This document shows, in pieces, positions 40,400 through 50,831 of a stretch of DNA of 64,000 nucleotides. The notes below the pieces were generated by a model, which was not told the DNA's origin, did not search any database, and saw only the letters and a list, made by a program, of their open reading frames with translations. This DNA comes from Onchocerca lupi (Eukaryota > Nematoda > Chromadorea > Rhabditida > Onchocercidae). The translations under genes and the position numbers were made by a program. The stretch covers positions 62,001 through 126,000 of the forward strand of contig JAOVVO010000020.1 of assembly GCA_028564675.1 (NCBI GenBank), written 5' to 3'. The stretch's first letter is position 1; each line of letters opens with the position of its first letter.

Positions 40400-41011
40400 A
40401 TGGCACAACAAGAAATAGTAACAATTGATGCAGAATTACGTGATGTAACAAAAACAAAGGCGATGCATTCTCTGAGAGAGAAAGGGTATATACCTGCAGT
40501 TATATATGGTAAAGGGCATGATAATGTAAATTTGACATTATCTACAAAAGAATTCACGAAGAAATACAAATCGGGGTCTCTTTCTGCACACGTGATAGAA
40601 TTAAATATCTCAGGTAAAAAAGAATATGCTCTTGTTCGTAGTATTCAATGGCATATGGTGAAGGATACTATACAGCATGTTGATTTTCAATTTGTTGATA
40701 AAGATGGCGAAGTTAAGATAGATATACCTTTATTGTTTGTGAATGAAAATAAATCTCCAGGAATCAAGTTAGGTGGGGTACTTAATATTTTATGCCGTTC
40801 TATCACTGTTAAAAGTTCTCTAGATAGAATACCTCAAGCTATAGAAGTTGATTTATCTGATAAAATGATTGGTCAGTCTATACATATAAGTGATGTAAAA
40901 TTGCCAGAAGGTGTTAAACTTGCAGCACATGAGGAAGAAAACTTTACTGTTGTTACAATTTCTGCTATTGATAGTGATGTTGAAGAATCTAAAACAGAAA
41001 TAGGAGAATAG
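40400..41011 (+). CDS. rplY: Ribosomal protein L25/Ctc
   Basis: L25 binds 5S rRNA in the 50S subunit; this is the long form with a C-terminal TL5/Ctc domain. The 203 residues show the L25 N-terminal domain (DAELRDVTKTKAMHSLREKG, YIPAVIYGKG) and the beta-rich C-terminal domain (EVKIDIPLLFVNENKSPGIK, LPEGVKLAAHEEENFTVVTI). The stop codon overlaps the GTG start of pth by one base. This rplY-pth order is widely conserved in bacteria and implies translational coupling. Confidence 0.95.
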   Translation: MAQQEIVTIDAELRDVTKTKAMHSLREKGYIPAVIYGKGHDNVNLTLSTKEFTKKYKSGSLSAHVIELNISGKKEYALVRSIQWHMVKDTIQHVDFQFVDKDGEVKIDIPLLFVNENKSPGIKLGGVLNILCRSITVKSSLDRIPQAIEVDLSDKMIGQSIHISDVKLPEGVKLAAHEEENFTVVTISAIDSDVEESKTEIGE

Positions 41012-41559
41012 TGCATTTAATAGTTGGACTCGGTAATCCAGGTAGTCAATACAAGCTGACTTATCACAATGTTGGTTTTCTCATTGTTGACACAGTTTGC
41101 GAGTGTTGGAGCCTTCAGCCATTTTCTAAGAAAGATGATTATTTAATAACCTCTGGTATAATTGATGGAAACAAAGTTATGTTACTAAAGCCTTACTCAT
41201 TTATGAATAACTCAGGTATTCCTGTTGCAAAGGTACAAGATTTTTATAAATTTTTATCAGATAATATCATTGTTATACATGATGATGCTGATTTAGAATT
41301 TGGAAGAGTAAAAATAAAGAAAGGTGGTGGTTCTTCTCGACATAATGGACTTAAATCTATGGATAATCTTATTAGTAATGATTATTGGCGCCTAAGGTTT
41401 GGAATAGGTAGACCAGATAATCAAAGGAGTCTAACAGATTATGTATTGTCTAAATTTCTAAATCTTAATAAAGTTACCTTTTTAGTAGAGAAGATAGCGA
41501 AAAACATACACTTAGTACTGCGAGGAAATAACATGGCTTTCATTAAATCAATTAATTAA
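41011..41559 (+). CDS. pth: Peptidyl-tRNA hydrolase
   Basis: Pth frees tRNA from peptidyl-tRNAs that drop off the ribosome. The 182-residue protein starts at a GTG overlapping the rplY stop, with an AGGAGA ribosome site inside rplY. Motifs are VGLGNPGSQYKLTYHNVGF (residues 4-22, with the conserved Asn and the catalytic His in YHNVGF), KPYSFMNNSG, HDDADLEFGRVKIKKGGG with the conserved second Asp, and RHNGLKSM. Length is at the short end of the family. Confidence 0.95.
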   Translation: MHLIVGLGNPGSQYKLTYHNVGFLIVDTVCECWSLQPFSKKDDYLITSGIIDGNKVMLLKPYSFMNNSGIPVAKVQDFYKFLSDNIIVIHDDADLEFGRVKIKKGGGSSRHNGLKSMDNLISNDYWRLRFGIGRPDNQRSLTDYVLSKFLNLNKVTFLVEKIAKNIHLVLRGNNMAFIKSIN

Positions 41560-41688
41560 TAGCATTACAAAGTTGTTTTATGTACTTTAAAAGTTAACTA
41601 ACAAATTAGATCAGTTTTTAAATGGTCTTTAAAGATGTGTAAAAGCACATTGAATGCTTTTATTTTTATAAAGTAAAGAATTTAACTG

Positions 41689-41762
41689 GGCGAGCGACCA
41701 GGATCGAACTGGCGACATTCAGTACCACAAACTGACACTCTACCAACTGAGCTACACTCGCC
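41689..41762 (-). tRNA. trnH: tRNA-His (anticodon GTG)
   Basis: A 74-base minus-strand cloverleaf including the extra 5' G (G-1) that faces C73, the identity mark of tRNA-His. Anticodon loop TTGTGGT on the stem TCAGT/ACTGA gives GTG. The T loop is TTCGATC on GCCAG/CTGGT. No CCA is encoded. Confidence 0.95.
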
Positions 41763-42715
41763 AAATTTCTAGCATATAAGTGCAAAAATTGTAAAGCTTC
41801 TAGCATGTTAGCAAAAAAAAGTCAATTGATTATTTAAGTAGACTCTTTTATTTTGAGCTGTATTGTAGCTTCATTATATAAACTTCTAAAGTTTTTAATA
41901 AATTCAGCGTTTATGTTTATTGATGAATGTGGTGCTTAACTTTATGCTTTGTATTTTTCTTATTTTTTTAAAACAATACCAATAATTAATGGTCCAGTAA
42001 CTCATTTAAGCTAAGCTTGAATAGTATAGCTTACACTTTTGGTGTCCTTAATGATTGTTAATGCTGTTAACATTACCTTAATATAAAGTAAATTAGGATT
42101 TTGTGTGTAATATTATCTTCTGTTTTTGTATTAATGTTATTTATATAGTGTATAAGCTTGTGTTTTTTATGGCTTTTTTGGTAATTTTCTCATGTTTTCT
42201 TGCTCACATAAAGCCAAGGAGTATTTTTTTAGTAAATACTTCTAATACTGGTTAGTAGCTCCTGTGTTACACTTTTTGTGGCACTTATTATAGGTTTTGC
42301 TCTTACTTAGTTACCAATGCTTATTTTTATTGGTATTTTTATTTCTCGGTTTTGATATTTCACTTTCATGTTTAATGATATCATTTATTTTTAACATACT
42401 TGAATTTTTACTAAAACTTGGTTGGGTAGACGGTAGCATTGAAGCATTTCTTCTGCTTCTCTGTGTCTTGATCCATTGTTTGATTTGTTTTAAAGGCTAA
42501 TCAAAAAGTTAGGATCAGGTCTATGCTAGCTGAACTTTTAAAGTTTACATTTAATATATAGATATAGATTTTAACGATAGTATAAAATATGCCTATCATA
42601 TCTATTATTTTTGTACTATTCTTCCATTTAATTTATTATCGCTCATTTTGTCAAGATAGACATGATGGTCAATTGTATTGACATTGAATACAATCTGAAG
42701 TAGTTCTAAATAGCA
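41763..42715. other. Non-coding stretch with possible membrane-protein remnant
   Basis: The only open piece is a 67-codon very hydrophobic plus-strand frame at 42297-42500. In it, LGWVDGSIEAFLLLLCVLIH is the least biased part. It could be the tail of a decayed membrane protein, but T-rich DNA gives such frames by chance. Nothing else is recognised in the gap between tRNA-His and the broken murJ. Confidence 0.35.
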
Positions 42716-44135
42716 ATGTTTAAAAATATTCTCACATTGAGCTTTTTTACAGCTATTTCAAGAGTCTCTGGATTAGTAAGGAATGTATCGGTTACTCAAA
42801 TTGTTAGTACAACTTCTTTTACAGATATATTTTTTCTTAGTTTCATTTTGCTAATCTATTTCGAGCATTTTTTGCAGAGGGAGCGTTTGCTACCTTTTTT
42901 TTGTACTACATTATATTCAACAGAATTATGTGATCATAAAAAGGCATTGAATTTTGTAAGTAGTATAATACCTCTTACATTTATTATTTTGGTAATTTTT
43001 TGCCTTACCATGCAAACTTTCTTACATGGTTCAAATATTTACTTCTGGATTCAATCAAAGTAAGCTTACCTTTATTGTGACTCTGTCAAGAATTGTGATT
43101 TTTTACATAATTTTCATTTTAGTTACATTATTTATTGGGAGAATGTTGTAAAAGTAAAACGATACTTTACTTCGACAGCTATTACACCTGTGATTTTAAA
43201 TCACCGCCTAATTATCAGTTTGTTTGTGTCTTACATAAAAACATCGGTTCACAACCTTTCTATAGCCATTTTGTTTTAATTAGAGGAATTCTGTGGTTAT
43301 TGTTAATGGTGTTTGGTACATATAGGCTACCTTTTTTACCGTAAAGTTGAATAATGCAGTAAAGTGGTTTTTAAAGCATGTAATACCAGCAATTATCAAC
43401 AACTGTGTAATTTAGATAAGTCTATGGGTTGATACAATTATGGTAAGTCTTATATATATTAGGCCGATAAAGCAAAATCAATTACTGCAAGGAGTAATTG
43501 ATGTAGTACTTTTTCTTTTAATCTCAGAACAAGTAGATCATATTAAAATATTATAATTAGAATATAGAATAGGGCTTTTAATACCAAATTAGTACTAATT
43601 ATGCTAATAACTGTTACTTTTATCATTATTTCTTATATAATTTTACTTACGCTTTTTTCCTACGGTAGTTTGATCACTATACAATGCAGCAAATCGTCTC
43701 TACATTAACAGCATTTTCTTTTCCTTTACTCACATTTATTATAAATAAAGTGTAATGATTTAAAAATATCAACTGTATTTTCGCTAATGTATTTTGGAAT
43801 CAATATAGTATTTAACCTTCTGTTAATGAACAGGTACCAATATACAGGGATTGCTATTGTTACTTCTATTTTCACTTAGGTAAATTCTATTTTATTAATT
43901 CTCATTATTTAACAATAAGTAAAATGTATAAAATTAACTAGGTACTATTATTAAATGTTGCAAAAGTTATTGTTGCAACTTTAGTCATGTCGATAGCTCT
44001 TTACATTTTTAGCTTCTTATTGGCAGGATTATTTCTTTTGATAAAGTATTTGCTTGCATTATTTATTTGACAGTTTTAGTACCTTTAGGTGCTGTTATTT
44101 ATTTTGGTACTTTAATGTTTATGGGTAATATATAG
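42716..44135 (+). pseudogene. murJ: Broken murJ (lipid II flippase)
   Basis: Intact MurJ flips the peptidoglycan precursor lipid II across the inner membrane. The first 115 codons are open (42716-43063) and start MFKNILTLSFFTAISRVSGL, closely matching the MurJ N-terminus, with SRVSGLVRNV in place. After that the family order continues in other frames: HKNIGSQPFYSH and LIRGILWLLLMVFGTYR (about 43230-43330), then VKWFLKHVIPAIINN and ISLWVDTIMVSLIYI (about 43365-43460). The last frame ends VPLGAVIYFGTLMFMGNI at 44133-44135. At least six frameshifts or stops are visible, though total length is close to a full gene. asmA starts immediately after. Confidence 0.88.
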
Positions 44136-44147
44136 GTGTATGGAATT

Positions 44148-46697
44148 ATGAGAAGACTTCTTATATACATAATATTATCAATCTCTTTAATATTAATCCT
44201 TCTAAAGGTTGCTGTAATTTTCAAAGATTGGAATAGCTATGAAGAACTTATTGTACAAAAATTAGAAGACACATTTCATGCTAGAATTCACATTGGAGGA
44301 AAAATTGAAGTTTCACTAATTACTCCGAAGCTCACTATTTATAACGTGTACATGCAGTATAGCAACGATGAAAAACAAAAATTGTTAGATTCGGTTAGCA
44401 TAAATAGGGTTGAAATAAAGCCATCTTTTCTATCGTTATTTTTATTTTCGTTACAACCGAAGTTGGTCACATTGTTTAGCGTAAAAGGTAGTAAAAAAAA
44501 TTTTATTAGTATCGTAAATAAAGGACCTAGTAAGGTTGATGTAATAATAAAGGATAGCCAAATAGATTTAAGCAATGACTTTGCTGATTATAGAAGTATT
44601 GTTAATATAAAAGAGATTGCTATTAAAAAGAACGGACGTTTCTATGGTAAAGCAAAGGTAGATGATAATAATTATGATTTTTCGGGGAAGGGTGATATCA
44701 CAAAAAAGAATGTACATATTAATATTAAATCAAGTTCTATAAATTTGCTGTTTGCAGGTGATAAAAACCGAGAAGGCCTTCATGGCAAATTGATGCTGTC
44801 AATTGATAATAGTTCTAATTTTATAAGTGATTTAGCAAAAGTTATCGGTCTTAGCTTTCTTGCTTATGTTATTCCTAGTGAGAGTGTTGAAATGTCATCT
44901 AATATTAACCTTAATGAAAATGAGTTCACGGTAACTGATTTGAAAATTAATTCTAAAAACATACAGGCTAGTGGTACAGTACGAAACGATAAAAAAAATA
45001 ATTATACTAATATTAATATTATTTTTAATAAAGTTGATTTGGACTCTATACAAAACAGCTCACGAAAAATAATGGGTATAAAGGGTCTTCTAGAATGTTT
45101 AAGAGAGGTTGTACCAAAGAACTTGAATTTAGATTTCAATGTAGAAGCTTCAAGTATTCAATATCAAAACAGAATATTGGATAAATTTCATGCTATGCTA
45201 AAATTTGTTGATGGTAAAATAAGAGTTGATACGCTTCTTCAGCTTCCTGGAGCTAATAATGTAGCTCATTTATCAGGGAAAGTTTCAAATAATCTTGTCT
45301 TGTCTGAATTTGATGGTGATTTATTGCTAAAAGGAGATGATTTTGAGTCGTTCATTTCATGTTTTTTTCCTTCTATAAAGGTTAGAGAAAATAGGAGAAA
45401 TCGATTTATAATAAGTTCGAGGTTACACTTTGCACCCAGGATATTATCTATTTCAGATATTAAGTTGCTGAATGATAAAGAATTTTGGCGAGGGTCAGTT
45501 AAGGTAAACTACACAAAAAAGCATAATGCAATTAGTGGTAGGTTTAGTGTATATAATCTCAACTTAGATAGATATAATTATTCATTACTGGGTAGTTTAT
45601 CGAAAGTGCAATGGTTAAAAAATCTGAAGTATGATGTAAATATAAAAACCAATGTTAATGATTTCACGTTGAACGGTACAAAAGTTGAAGGTTTAGGTTT
45701 CTTACTGAAGATAGAAAAGGGCAGGCTTGTTACAGTTAAGATAAAGTTATCTGGAGAAGATTTCAATGTTACTGGTAATATAAAAATATTAGCGGATCAA
45801 AAATATATCAAACCTTTACTAGATGTAAGCGTAACTGGCGATAAATTTAATGCTGGTATTTTAAAGTTACCGAATTTGATAGAAGTGAGAAAAGATTCGA
45901 AAAATAAGATAGATCAGATTCAGTGGTCAACGAAACAGTTTAATTTCTTAAATAGTAAAGAAGATTTTGATGCAAATGTGCAGATCAGTGTTACAAAGCT
46001 TAATACTGGACAGGATGTTTTGAAGGACTTTAATTTGAATGCGGTAATGATAAATAATACTATAACTATTAAAAAAGTAAGTTATGCACTGAAACATGGA
46101 CAAGTGTCTTTTCAGGGTTATTTAAGATTAAACTTAGTGTATATAAAATTTTTTATTGTAGGTTTAGATACTAAAAGGGTTGGTCAGGTTATTGGAATTG
46201 ACAATTTAAGTGGTAAACTAAACTTAGATGGTGAAATTAAAGCTCAAGGAAAAAGCTTTCGCAATTGGGCTAATACTTTGTCAGGAGAGGTTAATTTGCA
46301 AGCACAGGAAATAGAATTTGCTAATGTGGACTTTAATTCTTTCATTACTGATTTATTTAGCAGTAAAAATAAATCTGGGATTTCCACACTTACTCATATT
46401 GGTATATATAATGGTAGTACGGTTTTTAAAAATGTTAGCGGAAAAGCAAGCATTAAAAATGGTATATGTTCAACTAGTCTACAATTTGAAATTGATCAAG
46501 CATCAGGATCTGTCTCTTCTAACTTAACCTTACCTAATTTTACTTTAATTTCTTTATCGAGGTTCTTCTTCATATTACCAAGCCGTAGTAGTCCAATCTA
46601 TATTGATGTGCATTTAGATGGTCCCATTTGGCGTCCTAAAATGAGTTTCGATGAAGATCTAATATTTAATACTGTAATTGGTGAAGGAGGTAGTTGA
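44148..46697 (+). CDS. asmA: AsmA family protein
   Basis: AsmA-like proteins are long beta-helical bridges anchored in the inner membrane, linked to phospholipid transport to the outer membrane and its biogenesis. This one has an N-terminal membrane anchor (LLIYIILSISLILILLKVAV) and a long beta-rich body with the AsmA start motif VSLITPKLTIYNVY. The DUF490/AsmA C-terminal repeat region includes LSGKLNLDGEIKAQGKSF and ASIKNGICSTSLQFEI. The open frame reaches a GTG at 44136 directly after the murJ remnant; the ATG at 44148 (MRRLLIYIIL) is preferred, giving 849 residues. Frame is intact throughout despite the dead gene upstream. Confidence 0.85.
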   Translation: MRRLLIYIILSISLILILLKVAVIFKDWNSYEELIVQKLEDTFHARIHIGGKIEVSLITPKLTIYNVYMQYSNDEKQKLLDSVSINRVEIKPSFLSLFLFSLQPKLVTLFSVKGSKKNFISIVNKGPSKVDVIIKDSQIDLSNDFADYRSIVNIKEIAIKKNGRFYGKAKVDDNNYDFSGKGDITKKNVHINIKSSSINLLFAGDKNREGLHGKLMLSIDNSSNFISDLAKVIGLSFLAYVIPSESVEMSSNINLNENEFTVTDLKINSKNIQASGTVRNDKKNNYTNINIIFNKVDLDSIQNSSRKIMGIKGLLECLREVVPKNLNLDFNVEASSIQYQNRILDKFHAMLKFVDGKIRVDTLLQLPGANNVAHLSGKVSNNLVLSEFDGDLLLKGDDFESFISCFFPSIKVRENRRNRFIISSRLHFAPRILSISDIKLLNDKEFWRGSVKVNYTKKHNAISGRFSVYNLNLDRYNYSLLGSLSKVQWLKNLKYDVNIKTNVNDFTLNGTKVEGLGFLLKIEKGRLVTVKIKLSGEDFNVTGNIKILADQKYIKPLLDVSVTGDKFNAGILKLPNLIEVRKDSKNKIDQIQWSTKQFNFLNSKEDFDANVQISVTKLNTGQDVLKDFNLNAVMINNTITIKKVSYALKHGQVSFQGYLRLNLVYIKFFIVGLDTKRVGQVIGIDNLSGKLNLDGEIKAQGKSFRNWANTLSGEVNLQAQEIEFANVDFNSFITDLFSSKNKSGISTLTHIGIYNGSTVFKNVSGKASIKNGICSTSLQFEIDQASGSVSSNLTLPNFTLISLSRFFFILPSRSSPIYIDVHLDGPIWRPKMSFDEDLIFNTVIGEGGS

Positions 46698-48039
46698 CTT
46701 AACTAGCCATTAGAATTAAATATTCTTGATATTCAGTTGCTATTGAATTAGTATGTGAGAATTGATATTAAGGAACAGGAAAAGAATTTTTTGAATGTAA
46801 AGAGACACAAAAGGAATTAGAAATAAGTTTATCTTTTGGTTTTATATTATAAAATGAAACTATTTTTTATACCTTTTAAGGTGTTGTTTTTGTACTGTAG
46901 AATATAAGTACTGGGTACAACAGTAATTACCTTAAATTGTATCTTATACGTATAAACTGGAGTGTATTACATTTCCCGTAGTACAATTAAAAGTAAAAAA
47001 GATAAAAATGCAGTAAAATACAAGATGATTACCACCTCTCAGCACTTTGCTTAGTTTTACATTAAGTATCTCATTATATACTATTTTATATATAATGATA
47101 CTTATACTATATGCTACCGAAGAAGTCTATATAAAGTATCTTATATAATAAAGATTGGGTGGATTTCTTTTTATTTTTTAGAAAGGGCGGAATAGATTTA
47201 TGCTAAACTTAGTTTATTTATGGAGAGTTTATCTAGTAAACTAAGAAGTTTTTTATAAGCTATTTTAGCAGTAAGCTTAAGTTAAAAAAGTATACTGCTT
47301 ACTTGAGCAGTAGGTGTTTTAGAGCTATATTTGTCAATTCAGTGAAATTCAAGAGTATCAATAGTTTAGTAGTATGAAACATTTAATAAACTGCTGTTTT
47401 TAAATTTGATCAGATTTAATCAAGAAAGTTAGGATTTTTAATAGTTTATCTAAAATCTAATTCATAATTGATATTACTGCGGTGAAATTGTATATATTAT
47501 CGGTTAGTGCTTATATGTTTTCTCTAGTTCAGATGTAAAGGATTACCTAAAAAACTCTAGTGAATTAGAAAAATCCTTTATTTTGTTCATTTTTTGTTTG
47601 GAAGTGTACCTTAGTGACATTTTGTAGGCATCTGATAAATGTTTACTTTCTAACTCTTATCAAGTTCATACTTACAGGTAACGGATAGACATTCTTTTTT
47701 ACTTGGAAAATTTGGTTTTCAATTTTGTTTCCTTCGTATCAATGAGTACAAGCATTATCACCAAGTTCTAGTAATTAGCAGATGATATAAATAACCTTGT
47801 TAAAGAATTTAATAGTATATACCTACAGAAAGCTTAGCATCCAATATACGGTATTATATCTTCTTTTTTCTAAGTGACAGCAATACTAACCTTGTTTTTG
47901 CTTTCTTTTTTTGTACTGACTAGCTCTTGCATGTACTTATAGTATTAAATTTGTCAAATATATGATATACCGTAGTTACTATTGCTTGATAAGGAAGCAA
48001 TCTTATATTTAATCGTAATTATAGTAGCTAAATATTTCC
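46698..48039. other. 1.3 kb non-coding stretch with one repeat copy
   Basis: No intact gene. The only structure I find is the diverged repeat at 47307-47484, whose partner lies at 61993-62180. The stretch 46990-47160 is AT-rich with short direct and inverted TA runs. The region left of 48040 is downstream of rpoD; no clear terminator is seen. Confidence 0.45.
47307..47484. repeat. Diverged dispersed repeat, copy A
   Basis: This segment aligns by eye with 61993-62180 in the same orientation over about 170 bases, with an estimated 65-70% match and small indels. Shared anchors include GCAGTA at the start, CAATTCAGT, ATTTAG/GTTTAG, CAATAAACT/TAATAAACT, TTTGAT.AGA.TT.AT and ATTTTTA.TA.TTTA.CTAAAA. 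Neither copy codes for protein in any frame now. Most likely both are relics of an old repeat or mobile element. Confidence 0.5.
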
Positions 48040-49971
48040 TTAAAAGAATCCTCTAAGTTTTCTAGCGCGACTTGGATGTTTTAATTTGCGCAGAGCTTTT
48101 GCTTCTATTTGTCTAATTCTCTCACGTGTTACGTTGAAGATTCTTCCTACCTCCTCTAATGTGTGTTCCTTTCCATCTTTACCAAGGCCAAAGCGCATTC
48201 TTAGAATTCTCTCTTCTTTTGGCGTTAAAGTTGCAAGAACATTAGTTGTGATGCCTCGTAAGTCAGCAAGTATTGCAGCATCTTCTGGTTTTGAAACTCG
48301 CTTATCTTCTATACAATCGCCGAAAGTGCTACTATCATCCTTTCCTGTTGGAGCCTCAAGACTTACTGGATCTCTTGCTATTTTCATAACTTTACGTATT
48401 CTTTCCAATGGCATTCCAAGTTCTATACTCAATTCCTCTAATGTAGGCTCTCTTTCCATCTCATGAGTTAACTTTCTTAGTGTTCTATTGATTTTGCTAA
48501 TGATTTCTACCATGTGAACCGGTATTTTAACCACTTTGGACTGTTCTGGTATTGCTCTAGTGATTGATTGCCTTACCCACCAAGTTCCATAAGTTGAAAA
48601 TTTATATCCACGTTTGTAGTCAAATTTATCCACAGCCTTCATGAGACCGATATTGCCTTCTTGTATTAAATCAAGTAAAGCAAGACCTCTGTTTGAATAT
48701 TTTTTAGCGATAGAAACTACTAGCCTTAAATTAGCTTTGATCATCTCCTGTTTTGCTTCAGAGACTTCTCGTTCATGTTTTTGTATTCTTTTGATTAATT
48801 CCTTAAATTCTTGCACATTATCTTCTTGTACGTACTGCTTTATATTATTTAAAGTATTAATTATGTGTTCAAAATTGTCATTTATAAACCTTGTGAATTT
48901 GTTTTTTACTTCATCTTTAAGAAAAGATAGACCTTTATTAATTTTTAAAAGATTTACATTTTTTGACTCATACTTTAATAGTACGTTGTCGTAAACCTTG
49001 TAAAAACTTTCTCTATCAATCTCATACTTTTTAGCTTTAGAAATAAGATTGGCTTCCTCAAGCATAATAGATCTATTTATATTATAAAGTTTTTGTGTAA
49101 TTTTAGCAGTAGCGGTGTCACTTAACTTAATTTGCAGCGCGGTGGACCATATTTGATTATATAAATTTTTATATGTTAATTCACTAGAAGAATTTTTTTT
49201 TAGTGCTAGTGCTTTATTTGCTGAAGTAATCATCTCATCTAGTGCAACCATTACCTTAGGTAATAAATCATTTTCCATTTCGAGGATAGAAACATTTAAG
49301 TTTGTTGAACTTATATCTTCGTTACCGCTTTCTTGTTCGTCGTCGTTTTTTTTGTTATCCGTTTTATAATCTTTGCAGTGTTTATCATTTTCAGCATCTT
49401 CAGAATCATCAATATCTTCTTTAACATCTTCTTTAGGCATTGCATTAAAATCGGAATTATAAATTGCATCTAGGTCTATGATTTCTCTCAGTGAGAGGGA
49501 TCCACTGCTCAAATCATCGCGCCATGCTTTTATCATTTTTAATGTTGCTGATGTTTCAATTATTGCACGCAGCATATTGTGCTTTTCAGATTCAATTTTT
49601 TTTGCTATTGTGATTTCATCTGTTCTTGATAAGAGTTTCACAGAGCTCATATCTTGTAGGTAAACTCTTACTGGATCGTCATTTTGTATTAAAGTTGTAG
49701 TAGCGTTTGATAATGTATCTTCGTCATCTAGTTTGCTGTCATTGTTATTGGAAGGAGCATCCTCTTCATCTTCGCTACTTTCAAGTATGTTAATTCCTGA
49801 ATCTTGCAATAGGGATACGGTATCATCTATAAAATCAGACGAAAAATTTTCGTCTGATAATTTTTCATTTATATCATCAAAAGTGATAAAACCACCCTTT
49901 CTTATACTTTTGGTTACGAGATCTCTGATGATTTTTTTCTTATCTTCTTCGTTATTAATAGCTGACATCAT
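48040..49971 (-). CDS. rpoD: RNA polymerase primary sigma factor (sigma-70)
   Basis: RpoD directs the polymerase to housekeeping promoters. The 643 residues contain region 1.1-like N-terminal sequence, region 1.2 (PVRVYLQDMSSVKLLSRTDE, near 100-120), a long acidic non-conserved region (about 185-230) and the core regions 2.1-2.4 (NLRLVVSIAKKYSNRGLALL, LIQEGNIGLMKAVDKFDY, FSTYGTWWVRQSITRAI). Region 3 follows, then region 4.2 (TLEEVGRIFNVTRERIRQIE). The double ATG start is preceded by AAAGGT. With the few sigma factors in Wolbachia it serves nearly all promoters; the TTGACA/TATAAT-like boxes noted here fit it. Confidence 0.97.
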   Translation of the reverse strand: MMSAINNEEDKKKIIRDLVTKSIRKGGFITFDDINEKLSDENFSSDFIDDTVSLLQDSGINILESSEDEEDAPSNNNDSKLDDEDTLSNATTTLIQNDDPVRVYLQDMSSVKLLSRTDEITIAKKIESEKHNMLRAIIETSATLKMIKAWRDDLSSGSLSLREIIDLDAIYNSDFNAMPKEDVKEDIDDSEDAENDKHCKDYKTDNKKNDDEQESGNEDISSTNLNVSILEMENDLLPKVMVALDEMITSANKALALKKNSSSELTYKNLYNQIWSTALQIKLSDTATAKITQKLYNINRSIMLEEANLISKAKKYEIDRESFYKVYDNVLLKYESKNVNLLKINKGLSFLKDEVKNKFTRFINDNFEHIINTLNNIKQYVQEDNVQEFKELIKRIQKHEREVSEAKQEMIKANLRLVVSIAKKYSNRGLALLDLIQEGNIGLMKAVDKFDYKRGYKFSTYGTWWVRQSITRAIPEQSKVVKIPVHMVEIISKINRTLRKLTHEMEREPTLEELSIELGMPLERIRKVMKIARDPVSLEAPTGKDDSSTFGDCIEDKRVSKPEDAAILADLRGITTNVLATLTPKEERILRMRFGLGKDGKEHTLEEVGRIFNVTRERIRQIEAKALRKLKHPSRARKLRGFF

Positions 49972-50087
49972 TACCTTTGTAATCTAAACTTTATTTACTA
50001 TGCTAGTAAATAGACCTATAGTGAGTAAAAGCCTATGGTTTAGCTTCTGGCTACTTATTACTTCATATACTTTAAGATACTATTAAT

Positions 50088-50414
50088 TCACATATATTTA
50101 TCTTGGTCAATTGTTCCATATTTTTCTTCTATTTTTACTGCTATAGATAACCCAACTGAAAACGTTGCAATTCCAACTACTATGGCAGTAAGCATTAGAA
50201 CTTGCGGTATAGGATTACTATATAAATAAAGACTTGGCACCAGTATAGGGGGTAAAGAGTTTTTTATATATCCTAAAGATATATAAAATAACAAAACGGA
50301 TGCTTGAAAAACATTTATTCCTATCATTTTCTTGATTAAATTTTTGTCATTTATGATAATGTACAAACCTAGCATCATTAATATAATAATAATTGTATAG
50401 TTATATAAAGTCAT
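50088..50414 (-). CDS. mrpC: Mrp-type Na+/H+ antiporter subunit C
   Basis: MrpC is a small membrane subunit homologous to NuoK of complex I. The 108-residue protein has three hydrophobic segments, with the family-typical MIGINVFQASVLLFYISLG and LYSNPIPQVLMLTAIVVGIA; the latter resembles the DPLPQALVLTAIVIG signature of MrpC. It overlaps mrpB by 14 bases, so the two are translationally coupled. It is the last gene of the cluster. MrpD, which normally comes next, is absent; rpoD follows after 116 bases. Confidence 0.9.
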   Translation of the reverse strand: MTLYNYTIIIILMMLGLYIIINDKNLIKKMIGINVFQASVLLFYISLGYIKNSLPPILVPSLYLYSNPIPQVLMLTAIVVGIATFSVGLSIAVKIEEKYGTIDQDKYM

Positions 50415-50829
50415 TATTTTTTTTACGAGCGAAGCTTATGTATATAATAAGCATGGAGGAACAGACAGTAAGTGCTACACCTAGTTCCGCCAAGAAAATA
50501 CCTAATTTTTGACCAGTAACATTGTTAGCTAACAATATATCGTAAGATAAAAAACTTCGGCCAAGTAAAACTGTTGCAATACCTGTTCCTCCATAAATTA
50601 AAATACCTAATATGTTAGTAAATTTAATCACAGAATAGGGTATCGCTTTTAAAGTTGTGGATATACCAAATACCATTGAATACAGTGTTATTCCAGAAGC
50701 GATAATTATTCCTGCTTGAAAACCTCCACCTGGAGTGTAATCACCGTGAAATTGTATATATAAAGCGAATAGAACAATGAAGGGTATCATCAAAAATGAT
50801 ATTGTATTTAATACAGGATCTTTAATCAT
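50401..50829 (-). CDS. mrpB: Mrp-type Na+/H+ antiporter subunit B
   Basis: MrpB is a four-helix membrane subunit of the Mrp antiporter. Its 142 residues contain the conserved HGDYTPGGGFQAGIIIASGI (near 29-48), where the GGGFQGG-like loop is diagnostic, and hydrophobic segments before and after it. It overlaps mrpC at its end and begins 3 bases after the MbhD/E-like gene. The genes form one minus-strand unit from mrpF to mrpC. Confidence 0.92.
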   Translation of the reverse strand: MIKDPVLNTISFLMIPFIVLFALYIQFHGDYTPGGGFQAGIIIASGITLYSMVFGISTTLKAIPYSVIKFTNILGILIYGGTGIATVLLGRSFLSYDILLANNVTGQKLGIFLAELGVALTVCSSMLIIYISFARKKNNDFI

Positions 50830-50831
50830 TC

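Noticed and set aside
42297..42500. Hydrophobic 67-codon frame before murJ
   Set aside because: T-rich DNA readily gives Phe/Leu-rich frames; there is no start context and no family match, so I did not call it a gene.
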